From the NCBI GenBank assembly GCA_028694095.1, contig JAQUTZ010000014.1, forward strand, positions 1 to 12,185: a DNA stretch of 12,185 nt. Reading direction: 5' to 3'. Made by a program: the position numbers and the translations under genes. Under the pieces are notes generated by a model. That model had not been told where the DNA came from. It was given only the letters and a program-made list of their open reading frames with translations, and made no database searches. Source of the DNA: Minisyncoccota bacterium. Lineage in GTDB: Bacteria; Patescibacteriota; Minisyncoccia; Minisyncoccales; MHMH01. Shown one piece after another: positions 1 to 6,336 of this stretch (its first letter is position 1; every line of letters starts with the position of its first letter).

Positions 1-2
1 TT

Positions 3-539
3 AAAACTCAGTGGCTCCATGCGGAAGTCAAAACGTTAAAAAGGCCCCAGATACTGAGAGACCTCAGGGAAGGAAAGTTCAGCGTCCTGGTGGGAATAAA
101 TCTCTTAAGAGAGGGGCTGGACCTTCCGGAGGTGGGGCTGGTGGCTATTTTAGACGCCGATAAGGAGGGATTTTTAAGGAACGAAACCACCTTGATTCAA
201 ACCATGGGAAGGGCGGCCCGCCATCCCAAGGGACACGTTATAATGTACGCCGATAAGAAGACCAAATCCATGAAAGCGGCGATAAAGGAAATAGAAAGAA
301 GAAGGAAAATTCAGGAAGAATACAATAAAGCCCATAACATCACTCCCGAAGCCATAGTTAAAGCCATAAGGGACTGGCCCTTTGCTTCAGCAAAGGAAAA
401 AGAAACGGCTGAGGTGGAATTCGGAGCGGTTAACGACATAAAGCTGCTGGAAAAAGAAATGAAAAAAGCCGCCCAGAACCTGGACTTTGAAAGAGCGGCT
501 GAATTAAGGGACATGATAGCCAAGCTGAAGACCGATTGA
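3..539 (+). CDS. uvrB: UvrABC excinuclease subunit B, C-terminal part (5' end outside window)
   Basis: This is the last 178 residues of UvrB, the damage-verifying helicase-like subunit of nucleotide excision repair, which is loaded by UvrA and recruits UvrC. The frame is open from the window edge; the family is normally about 660-670 residues, so roughly three quarters lies outside. Visible are the end of helicase domain 2 with motif V (VGINLLREGLDLPEV), the LDADKEGFLR segment, motif VI (QTMGRAARHPKGHVIMYAD), and the ERRRKIQEEYNKAHNITP linker. A C-terminal UVR domain covers about the last 35 residues (LLEKEMKKAAQNLDFERAAELRD), the UvrC-contacting coiled coil. The GTG at 90 is internal, not a start, because UvrB sequence (WLHAEV, ILRDLREGKF) continues upstream in frame. 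The stop codon TGA lies inside the -35 hexamer of the next gene's promoter. Confidence 0.97.
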   Translation, partial: KTQWLHAEVKTLKRPQILRDLREGKFSVLVGINLLREGLDLPEVGLVAILDADKEGFLRNETTLIQTMGRAARHPKGHVIMYADKKTKSMKAAIKEIERRRKIQEEYNKAHNITPEAIVKAIRDWPFASAKEKETAEVEFGAVNDIKLLEKEMKKAAQNLDFERAAELRDMIAKLKTD

Positions 540-564
540 CCTTAAAAGGCAAAGAGAGTATTCT
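536..564 (+). promoter_or_regulatory. Predicted sigma-70 promoter for the radical SAM gene
   Basis: TTGACC (536-541), a 17-nt spacer, then TATTCT (559-564). The -35 box overlaps the uvrB stop codon. The expected start of transcription is near 571, giving a leader of about 38 nt that carries a strong Shine-Dalgarno AGGAGGG (597-603) six nt before the ATG at 609. Read by eye; spacing and -35 are good, -10 is moderate. Confidence 0.6.
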
Positions 565-608
565 ACTGATAACCAAAAAGACCTTTAAAAAAATATAGGA
601 GGGATGAG

Positions 609-2051
609 ATGTATATAATAGGAATCGAGCCTGCGCTGCCAAAACCCCACTATTTAAGCAATCTCCATCTGATTAGGGTAGGACTGCCCAGCCTGCTGAC
701 CGACTTGAGGAATAAGGGCCATCAGGTAAAGCTGTTCATGGAAGAAGTCCAGGACATCGACGAAGAAGAGCTGCGGAAGGAGGCTAAAAAGGCCGACCTT
801 ATCGCTATCTCCACCTTATCTGGAACCCATCCTCGGGGACTGGACCTGGCGAGAATTATTAAAGAAGAAACAGACAGCCCCGTTGTAATGGGGGGTCCCC
901 ATGTCTCCCTGGCTAAAGACCGCCAGGAGGCCCTACATCACGGGGCGGATTACATCGTCAGGTTTGAAGGCGAAACCGTTTTTCCCGAACTGATCAAAGC
1001 CATCGAGAGAAAAGAAGGATTGGAAAAAATAGAAAACCTCATTTACCTGGAAAACGGCGCCGTCAGGGAAAATCCGGTTTCCAGGAAACCCGTCGACCTG
1101 AACGACTATCCTTTCCCGGACTTTTCTCTGGTAGAGGGATGGCGGAACAGCTACATGCTTCCCATGGAAACTTCGAGGGGCTGCCCCTATCGCTGCACTT
1201 TCTGCTGCGTCCATAAAATGTTTCCTGAAATGAGATTCCGCAGCCCTGAAAGCGTGGTCGAAGAGATAAAAAGGGTTGGCCCGAAATCGGTCTTTTTCGT
1301 CGACGACAACTTCGCCATAGACATGGAAAGGAGCAAAAAAATCCTTTCTTTGATGCTCCAGAAACTCGACAAAGTACCCAGATGGGGAGCCCAAGTCAGG
1401 GCCAGCGTCGCCAAAGACGAAGAATGGCTGAGGCTGGCAAAGCTGACCCGCTGCCAGTTTCTCTGCATCGGCTTCGAATCGGTCAACGCCGATTCCCTTA
1501 AAGAGATGCATAAAGGCCAGAGCCTGGAGGAAATAGAGGGGCATCTTTCCCTCTTCAGGGAAAGGAGAATGCTGGGAGCGGTCCACGGCTCTTTCGTCTC
1601 CGGCTTCGACTCCGACGATAAGCACACCGCCCTGAAAACCGCCGACTGGGCCAGAAAGCAGGGCATCCATTCTGTTCAAATATGGGTGCTGGCTCCTCTG
1701 CCGGGCACCGAGCTGAGAGAAAAACTGGAAAAACAAAACAGGCTCCTGAGCTTGGACCCCAGGGACTGCGACGGCACCAGAGCTACTTTTCAGCCCGCCA
1801 AAATGTCAGCCTTTGAACTCCAAAAAAGCGTGTTTAAAGGCATGAAGAGATTCTACTCGCTGAAAAACCGCCTGTTGGCAACCTTTAAAGGAATAGCCGG
1901 CGTGGCCAGGGATTATGCCCTGGACGTTTCCGAAACCAAAGAGCTCTGGAGGGAGAACTTCAAGGAAACCGTGGTCAAGTGGTACGGACGAAAAATCGTT
2001 AAAAGCATAGAAAAGAGAACCAAGGAGTACTTAAAAAAACTGAAGATATAA
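609..2051 (+). CDS. B12-binding-domain radical SAM protein, substrate unknown
   Basis: A 480-residue cobalamin-type radical SAM protein. Residues about 15-135 form the Rossmann-like B12-binding domain (LIAISTL, VVMGGPHVSL, GADYIVRFEGE). The classical DxHxxG cobalamin-ligand motif is not seen, which is common in this radical SAM class. The radical SAM core follows: C192, C196 and C199 (RGCPYRCTFC) should ligate the 4Fe-4S cluster that cleaves S-adenosylmethionine. Further core segments are FFVDDNF, GAQVRAS, IGFESVN and LAPLPGTEL. The C-terminal ~100 residues are lysine-rich and helical with no motif I recognise. Relatives include methyltransferases and ring-forming enzymes acting on lipids, cofactors or natural products; nothing here fixes the substrate. 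The ATG at 609 is set by the strong AGGAGGG site. The gene is monocistronic, flanked by its own promoter and terminator. Confidence 0.9.
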   Translation: MYIIGIEPALPKPHYLSNLHLIRVGLPSLLTDLRNKGHQVKLFMEEVQDIDEEELRKEAKKADLIAISTLSGTHPRGLDLARIIKEETDSPVVMGGPHVSLAKDRQEALHHGADYIVRFEGETVFPELIKAIERKEGLEKIENLIYLENGAVRENPVSRKPVDLNDYPFPDFSLVEGWRNSYMLPMETSRGCPYRCTFCCVHKMFPEMRFRSPESVVEEIKRVGPKSVFFVDDNFAIDMERSKKILSLMLQKLDKVPRWGAQVRASVAKDEEWLRLAKLTRCQFLCIGFESVNADSLKEMHKGQSLEEIEGHLSLFRERRMLGAVHGSFVSGFDSDDKHTALKTADWARKQGIHSVQIWVLAPLPGTELREKLEKQNRLLSLDPRDCDGTRATFQPAKMSAFELQKSVFKGMKRFYSLKNRLLATFKGIAGVARDYALDVSETKELWRENFKETVVKWYGRKIVKSIEKRTKEYLKKLKI

Positions 2052-2059
2052 AGAATAAG

Positions 2060-2090
2060 GCGCAAGGAAAACCCTTGCGTCTTTTTGTTT
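2060..2090 (+). terminator. Rho-independent terminator of the radical SAM gene
   Basis: CGCAAGG (2061-2067), loop AAAAC, CCTTGCG (2073-2079), extended by one G-T pair and followed by a T-rich tract (CTTTTTGTTTT). It begins nine nt after the stop codon. Its 3' arm contains the putative -35 region (TTGCGT, 2075-2080) of the rpsT promoter, so terminator and promoter are interlocked. Confidence 0.85.
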
Positions 2091-2103
2091 TCTCTGGTAA
2101 ATT
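2075..2103 (+). promoter_or_regulatory. Possible extended -10 promoter for rpsT
   Basis: TTGCGT (2075-2080), 17-nt spacer, TAAATT (2098-2103) preceded by TGG, an extended -10 element. Transcription would start near 2110, only about 3 nt before the rpsT ATG at 2113, so the mRNA would be nearly leaderless; no Shine-Dalgarno is seen before that ATG. The hexamers are only moderate matches. Confidence 0.4.
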
Positions 2104-2112
2104 GTACTTGTT

Positions 2113-2379
2113 ATGCCAATTACCAAATCCGCAAAAAAGGCCCATCGGCAGAGCGTTAAAAGAGCCGAAAGGAATCTGGGCTACAAAAAGAGAATAAAAG
2201 ACCTCGTTAAAGAGATCCGCTCTTTGGCTGACCAGAATAAAATAAAAGAAGCTAAAAAGCTTCTTCCTCAGCTGTACAAAACCCTAGACAAGGTTGCCAA
2301 GGCCGGCTACATCAAGAAAGGCAACGCCGACAGAAGAAAGTCCAGGCTCACTAAGATGCTGGATAAAAAGGAGCGCTAA
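2113..2379 (+). CDS. rpsT: 30S ribosomal protein S20
   Basis: An 88-residue, very lysine/arginine-rich helical protein matching ribosomal protein S20, which binds 16S rRNA in the body of the small subunit. The N-terminal signature MPITKSAKKAHRQSVKRAERN and the C-terminal GYIKKGNADRRKSRLTKML (compare the family pattern G-x-I-x-K-x-x-A-x-R-x-K-S-R-L) are clear, and length is typical (85-90). It stands alone after the terminator of the upstream gene. No ribosome binding site precedes the ATG, consistent with a near-leaderless transcript. Its stop codon TAA overlaps the stop codon of the convergent holA (shared bases 2377-2378), so no intergenic terminator exists between the two genes. Confidence 0.97.
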   Translation: MPITKSAKKAHRQSVKRAERNLGYKKRIKDLVKEIRSLADQNKIKEAKKLLPQLYKTLDKVAKAGYIKKGNADRRKSRLTKMLDKKER

Positions 2380-3299
2380 ATCTCGGCGATCAACAGATCT
2401 AAAGCGGTTCCGGCTTCCAATTTTCCCGTCTTAATACTGAAATCTGCCCGAAATATTTTCCGGTAGATTTTTTTTAATTCATCCAAACTAAACTGCGCCG
2501 CCTGCTGGGCGCTTTTTCTGGCCACAAAGGGATGCATTTTTAACTGGCTTAAAGGCCTTCCTTTCTCCAATAAATCTTTGATTTCCAGAATATTGCGGAA
2601 CTGATAATTAATCATCGAAAGAAGGTATAAGGGATTGTCGCCTTTTTCCAGGTGCTTATGGATTAAGTCAAAGGCCTGTTTTTTGTCCCTTTGGGCAATA
2701 GCGTCGATTGTCCTGAAAATATCCGTTTCTATTTTCGGCTTCACTAAAAGATCGACGTCTCCGCTCTCCACTATTCCCCCTTTCTTATAAGCCGCCATTT
2801 TCATTATTTCATTCGAAAGCTGCCAAAGGTCATTGCCCGTATGGACAATTAGTTTTTCTATAACCCCGGAGGCGGCTTTCAGTCCGTAGCTCTCCATCTC
2901 TTTTTGCGCCCAATTCCTCAGCTTTGCTCCGGTTAAAAGAGAAAACTCCTGGACCTTGGCGTTGGCTTTTAAAAATTTGGCTAGGGAATCCTTGGCCGGA
3001 AGCTTTTTTTCTTCGGTAAAAATAATCACGTCGTCTGAAACTGAAAACTTTTTACCCTCATCCAAAAAAGAATCTTTGAAATCCTGGTTTAAAAAAACGT
3101 CTTTTAAAACCACTAGCTTCTTTTCTTTAAACATCGGCGTCTGGCGGAATTCTTCCTTGAAAGCCTGATAGCTTAATTTGGCTCCTTCGAACGACTTGAA
3201 ATTAAAACCGCTGGAATTTTTCTTCCGGTAATTTTCGACTATCTCGCTCAGCTTTTTTTTCAGCCTGTAGCTGTCTTCTCCGTGTAGAAAAATAATCAT
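2376..3299 (-). CDS. holA: DNA polymerase III delta subunit
   Basis: 307 residues. HolA (delta) is the clamp-loader subunit that opens the beta sliding clamp during replication. The start MIIFLHGEDSYR is typical of the family (GEDxYR), followed by a degenerate AAA+ fold without a working P-loop, as expected for delta, then the domain II/III region with GNDLWQLSNEIMKMAAY (about 155-171) and TDIFRTIDAIAQRDKKQA. The length is slightly below the E. coli protein (343). A GTG at 3311 would add four residues, but the ATG at 3299 is preferred: it overlaps the mutM stop as ATGA and gives the usual N-terminus. Third gene of the exonuclease-mutM-holA unit; it should be translated by coupling to mutM, and it meets rpsT tail to tail. 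Confidence 0.93.
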   Translation of the reverse strand: MIIFLHGEDSYRLKKKLSEIVENYRKKNSSGFNFKSFEGAKLSYQAFKEEFRQTPMFKEKKLVVLKDVFLNQDFKDSFLDEGKKFSVSDDVIIFTEEKKLPAKDSLAKFLKANAKVQEFSLLTGAKLRNWAQKEMESYGLKAASGVIEKLIVHTGNDLWQLSNEIMKMAAYKKGGIVESGDVDLLVKPKIETDIFRTIDAIAQRDKKQAFDLIHKHLEKGDNPLYLLSMINYQFRNILEIKDLLEKGRPLSQLKMHPFVARKSAQQAAQFSLDELKKIYRKIFRADFSIKTGKLEAGTALDLLIAEI

Positions 3300-4168
3300 A
3301 TTTTTTGGCACCTGGGGCAGAAATGAGCGCTTCTCCCGCCGACTTTAATTCTCTTAATTTCTCCTCCGCATCGGGAACATTTTTCCCCTTCCTTTCGGTA
3401 AACCTTTCTTTCGTCGTCATATCCTCCTTTTTCCCCTAAGGGAGTCCGGTAATCGGAAAAGGATTCTCCCTGAAGTTTAACCGCCAGGGGCAGTATCTTC
3501 CCTATAGCTTTATATATCCTCCCGAGCTCGCCCTCTGATAATTCCGAGGCTTTCTTCAAAGGATGGACCTTAGCTTCCCAAAGAATCTCGTCAGAATAAA
3601 TATTGCCTATGCCGGCGATAACGGAAGGATCCATCAGCACCTGCTTTATCTTCCTTGTTTGTCCTTTAAGCTGCTTTTTGAATTTAGCAAAGGTAAAATC
3701 TTTTTCCAAGGGCTCCGGCCCAAGCCCTTTCATTCCTTCCGACTCTTTCAGCTTGTCTGAGTCCCAAAGTTCGACTTTGGCGAACTTCCTTAAATCAGAC
3801 AAGGCCATCATCGAACCGTCCTTGAAAATAAATATCAAATGGATATAGCTATTGTTTTTATCGGATAAGGGTCCCTGAGGCGGCTGCCAGCTGCCCCTTT
3901 CTTTCTTCCACTTCCCCACCAAAAGGTGCCCTGTCATTTTCTGATGGACCAAAAGCGTTTTTCCTTCCGATAAATCAAATAAAACGTTTTTGGCCCGGCG
4001 CCTGACGTTTAATATCTTTTTCCCTTTAAGCTCCTTTTTAAAATCGTCGAAGCTTTTTGGTTTTTTGACCGTTTTTTTCCAATCGGACCAAACATCAAAA
4101 AAAGTCCGGCCTCTAACCTTCTTTTTTAAATATCTGACTGTTGTTTCTACTTCCGGTAATTCTGGCAT
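3296..4168 (-). CDS. mutM: Formamidopyrimidine-DNA glycosylase (Fpg/MutM)
   Basis: 290 residues. A bifunctional DNA glycosylase/AP lyase that removes 8-oxoguanine and formamidopyrimidines in base excision repair. It begins MPELPEVET: after Met removal Pro1 is the Schiff-base nucleophile and Glu2 the general acid. K60 in RRAKNVLF matches the catalytic Lys57 region, VHQKMTGHLL follows, the H2TH segment is at about 175-215 (QVLMDPSVIAGIGNIYSDEILW), and a C-terminal zinc finger has C264, C267, C284 and C287 with R279 in the lesion-binding loop. It is about 20 residues longer than E. coli Fpg, mostly around residues 86-107 (KWKKERGSWQPPQGP). Starts 17 nt after the exonuclease stop with only a weak GGGGG as possible ribosome site; overlaps holA by four bases (ATGA). 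Confidence 0.96.
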   Translation of the reverse strand: MPELPEVETTVRYLKKKVRGRTFFDVWSDWKKTVKKPKSFDDFKKELKGKKILNVRRRAKNVLFDLSEGKTLLVHQKMTGHLLVGKWKKERGSWQPPQGPLSDKNNSYIHLIFIFKDGSMMALSDLRKFAKVELWDSDKLKESEGMKGLGPEPLEKDFTFAKFKKQLKGQTRKIKQVLMDPSVIAGIGNIYSDEILWEAKVHPLKKASELSEGELGRIYKAIGKILPLAVKLQGESFSDYRTPLGEKGGYDDERKVYRKEGEKCSRCGGEIKRIKVGGRSAHFCPRCQKI

Positions 4169-4185
4169 ATAAAGCTGGCCCCCGA

Positions 4186-5055
4186 TTAAGGAAGGCGGTC
4201 GATTAAGCTGTAAAATTCCATTTCCTTGAGAATCTTGGCTGCCGCTGTTTTGTCATACCCCTCCCATCGGCAATTCTCAAGGCTGAAGTCCAGGGGAACG
4301 TCCTTTTTTATTTCAGCCAGTTCCCTGCTGAAAAAAGCTCCCTCCTTGTTTTCCACCAGCTTCTCCCTGATTTTGCCTTTTATTAAAGCAATATTGTCGT
4401 AAATATTTTCCAGGGTCTTGTATTCCATCAGCAGGCTCAAAGCAGTTTTTTCTCCTATGCCCGGAACGCCGGGGATATTGTCTGAAGCGTCTCCTTTCAG
4501 GGCACGGAGGTCCAAAAGCTGGCTCGGCTCCAATCCCTGGTATTTTTCCTTAACCATCTCCTCATCGTAAAGTACGATATCTTTCACCCCTTTCCTGAGA
4601 TTGTAAACTTTAGTTTTTTCGTTCACCAGCTGCATGGTATCGGTATCGCCGCTGAGAATAATAACCTCCAGGCTGGGATTTTCTTTCGGGGCAGCCTCGG
4701 CAATAGTGCCTATCAGATCATCAGCTTCAAATCCTTCTTTCCCGAAAACAGGAACCCCGAAAACAGGCAAAAGCTCTTTTACTCTGGCTATCTGCCGCCC
4801 GAGGTCTTCGGGAAGAGGGGGGCGCTTGGCCTTATAGTCCTCGTATTTTTCGTGCCTGAATGTGGGGCCTTTTACATCAAAACAGGCGACCGCGAAATCG
4901 GGCTTGAATTCCCTGAGGGCCCTTAAAAAAACCAAAAGAAAGCCGTAAACAGCTCCCACCGTCTCCCCTTTTTCCGTAGTCAAAGGAGGGAGGGCGTGAT
5001 AGGCCCGGTGAATGACGGAGTTGCTATCTATAATAAGGAGTCTTTTGTCTTCCAT
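4186..5055 (-). CDS. Stand-alone 5'-3' exonuclease (PolA N-terminal domain type)
   Basis: 289 residues, equivalent to the 5' nuclease (FEN-like) domain of DNA polymerase I, which removes RNA primers and flaps. Metal-ligand acids are all visible: D10 (LLIIDSNS), D60 (CFDVKGPTFRHE), E110/D112/D113 (EADDLIG), D137/D139 (SGDTDT), and D189/D192 (LKGDASDNIPG) leading into the helix-3-turn-helix PGVPGIGEKTA. The protein stops at EFYSLIDRLP, just where the linker to the 3'-5' exonuclease/polymerase domains begins in full PolA, and mutM follows 17 nt later, so the polymerase part is absent here. It is either a genuine stand-alone exonuclease or half of a split polA. Starts at ATG 5055, 6 nt after an extended -10 box with no Shine-Dalgarno. 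First gene of the unit with mutM and holA. Confidence 0.93.
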   Translation of the reverse strand: MEDKRLLIIDSNSVIHRAYHALPPLTTEKGETVGAVYGFLLVFLRALREFKPDFAVACFDVKGPTFRHEKYEDYKAKRPPLPEDLGRQIARVKELLPVFGVPVFGKEGFEADDLIGTIAEAAPKENPSLEVIILSGDTDTMQLVNEKTKVYNLRKGVKDIVLYDEEMVKEKYQGLEPSQLLDLRALKGDASDNIPGVPGIGEKTALSLLMEYKTLENIYDNIALIKGKIREKLVENKEGAFFSRELAEIKKDVPLDFSLENCRWEGYDKTAAAKILKEMEFYSLIDRLP

Positions 5056-5061
5056 GGTGTT

Positions 5062-5070
5062 ATTCTAGCA
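5062..5070 (-). promoter_or_regulatory. Extended -10 promoter for exonuclease-mutM-holA
   Basis: On the minus strand TGC-TAGAAT (5070 to 5062), an extended -10 element, ends 6 nt before the ATG at 5055. The transcript would start at or next to the A of the ATG, so the mRNA looks leaderless. A -35 at the right distance would fall inside the upstream terminator hairpin and has no good match. Confidence 0.5.
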
Positions 5071-5072
5071 CA

Positions 5073-5101
5073 AATAAAAAAGGAGCCGAAAAGGCTCCTT
5101 T
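5073..5101 (-). terminator. Rho-independent terminator of tsaE-acyltransferase
   Basis: Perfect 9-bp stem AAAGGAGCC / GGCTCCTTT (5079-5087 with 5093-5101) with a 5-nt loop. On the minus strand it is followed by further T residues (TTTATTTG). The acyltransferase stop codon TAA (5102-5100) runs into the first stem bases. It separates this unit from the exonuclease gene on the same strand. Confidence 0.88.
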
Positions 5102-5810
5102 ATGTCTTGTCTCCTAACTCCAAAAGCTTGTCTTCCAGATATTCAATTGCTCCCTCCTTGGGAATATCTTTGGAATTGATTTTTTCTTCGGCAATATTAA
5201 TTTTGACCTGGTTGTAGAGGCGAGGAGCCGTTACCATTCCTTTCTGGCCGGCCCTTTTGGGTATAATCTTCTCTCCGCCTTCCGTCCAGACAAAAACAAT
5301 GTCGAAGTCAGCGTCTTTAAACAGCCTTTTTATCCCCTGGGGAAACCTGGCTATTTCCTTGCCCTTTAGAGAAACCTTAGAGCCTCTCTTTTCTTTTGCC
5401 GTGGAAGTCCTGCCGGCTTCGGGAAACAGAATTAATATTCCTCCCCGCTCTAAATGGGGGAGGATTCGCTCTTTAACCGCTTTCAGCTCCTCCCTTTTAT
5501 TCCCCCGCTCTATCGGTATGCAGGCTTTCCTGAAGGGATAGAACCACCATTTGTCATAATAGTTTCTTTTGTCGGGCGTGGAAAAGGGCAGCAGCTTTAA
5601 GGAAAACAGAAATGCGGGAAACTGCAGGAGCGGCAGCAAAAGCGGCTCGCACAAAGAGGGGTGGTTGGAAACAACCAGGACTCCCTTGCCCTGCGGATTG
5701 AATTTCCCTCTCTTCCAGCCCTTCACTAATATTCTTTCTTTAAAAATCTTTCTTCTCAGCAGCCAGAAACAAAAACCCAATACCAGCATATTCAGCCAAA
5801 GTACAATCAT
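5100..5810 (-). CDS. PlsC-like lysophospholipid acyltransferase family protein
   Basis: 236 residues. Acyltransferases of this family move an acyl chain onto lysophosphatidic acid or related lipids at the inner membrane face. An N-terminal hydrophobic segment (residues 3-18) should anchor it. Motif I is NHPSLCEP (H50, with E55 where the family normally has Asp in HX4D). Motif III-like IPIERGN is at 98-104, and the phosphate-binding motif II appears as FPEAGRTS (129-136; family FPEGTRS). The C-terminal part, about residues 165-236, is charged and has no motif I can name. The HX4E variant raises doubt about the classical reaction. Translation starts at ATG 5810 behind a strong AAGGAGGAG site, 13 nt after tsaE; both form one transcription unit ended by the terminator at 5073-5101. 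Confidence 0.82.
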   Translation of the reverse strand: MIVLWLNMLVLGFCFWLLRRKIFKERILVKGWKRGKFNPQGKGVLVVSNHPSLCEPLLLPLLQFPAFLFSLKLLPFSTPDKRNYYDKWWFYPFRKACIPIERGNKREELKAVKERILPHLERGGILILFPEAGRTSTAKEKRGSKVSLKGKEIARFPQGIKRLFKDADFDIVFVWTEGGEKIIPKRAGQKGMVTAPRLYNQVKINIAEEKINSKDIPKEGAIEYLEDKLLELGDKT

Positions 5811-5823
5811 ATTCTCCTCCTTT

Positions 5824-6279
5824 TTAATGTGCGGAAACTTTTATCTTTCTCGTGTCTTTATCGATAAATTCAAATTTTAAAAATATTGAACCCTTTGGCA
5901 GCAGATTCTTAGTCTTATCGGCCCATTCGGCGGCAACAATGTTCGCGGGGTCGGCGGCTATTTCCCTAAATCCCAGCTCTGCCAGATCCTTGGCTCCCCC
6001 TATCCTATAGCAGTCAATGTGGTAAAAAAAATCGAAGGGGCCTTTCTTTTTGATTCTAAACTTTTTTAATATTACGAACGTCGGGCTCAGAACCCTTTCT
6101 TTTATTCCCAGCCCTTTAGCAAAACCCTGGAGAAAAGTCGTTTTTCCTCCTCCGAGATCTCCAATAAGGCCCAAAACCCTGGCTTTATCGCCTTCTCCGG
6201 CCTTAAGCACTTCCTTTGCCAAGGCCTCTCCCAGCTTCCTTGTCTGGAAAGGGCTTCTTGTTAAATATTCAAGCTTCAT
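5824..6279 (-). CDS. tsaE: tRNA t6A biosynthesis ATPase TsaE
   Basis: 151 residues, the normal size for TsaE (YjeE), the P-loop ATPase that works with TsaB and TsaD to attach threonylcarbamoyl to A37 of ANN-decoding tRNAs. Walker A is GDLGGGKTTF (40-49), switch I region SPTFVI (65-70), then HIDCYRI (87-93) and AEWADK (117-122), all hallmarks of the family. It is transcribed away from the DHH-like gene, with 57 bp between the two ATGs. Before ATG 6279 on the minus strand there is TTTATT ending 5 nt upstream and no Shine-Dalgarno, so this transcript also may be leaderless. TsaB/TsaD are not in the window. The downstream acyltransferase is probably co-transcribed. Confidence 0.95.
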   Translation of the reverse strand: MKLEYLTRSPFQTRKLGEALAKEVLKAGEGDKARVLGLIGDLGGGKTTFLQGFAKGLGIKERVLSPTFVILKKFRIKKKGPFDFFYHIDCYRIGGAKDLAELGFREIAADPANIVAAEWADKTKNLLPKGSIFLKFEFIDKDTRKIKVSAH

Positions 6280-6295
6280 AGTAGAATAAAGGGAT

Positions 6296-6324
6296 TTGAC
6301 TTTTCGAATAAGTTAAGCTAATTT
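6296..6324 (+). promoter_or_regulatory. Promoter for the DHH-like protein and pilB
   Basis: TTGACT (6296-6301), 17-nt spacer, TAATTT (6319-6324). The ATG is at 6337, so the leader is only about 5-6 nt; a shifted box TAATAT (6324-6329) would make it fully leaderless. No Shine-Dalgarno is present. The region is shared with the divergent tsaE. Confidence 0.5.
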
Positions 6325-6336
6325 AATATAACTTAC

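Noticed and set aside
933..1736. 267-codon open frame on the minus strand opposite the radical SAM gene
   Set aside because: Lies wholly within a well-supported gene on the other strand, has no recognisable motif and no ribosome binding site; it reflects the codon usage of the real gene.
3300..3311. GTG at 3311 as the holA start
   Set aside because: The ATG at 3299 gives the ATGA overlap with mutM and the family-typical MIIFLHGED N-terminus.
3202..3420. 72-codon minus-strand frame across the mutM/holA junction
   Set aside because: Overlaps the zinc-finger end of MutM and the start of HolA in another frame; the product is only charged low-complexity sequence.
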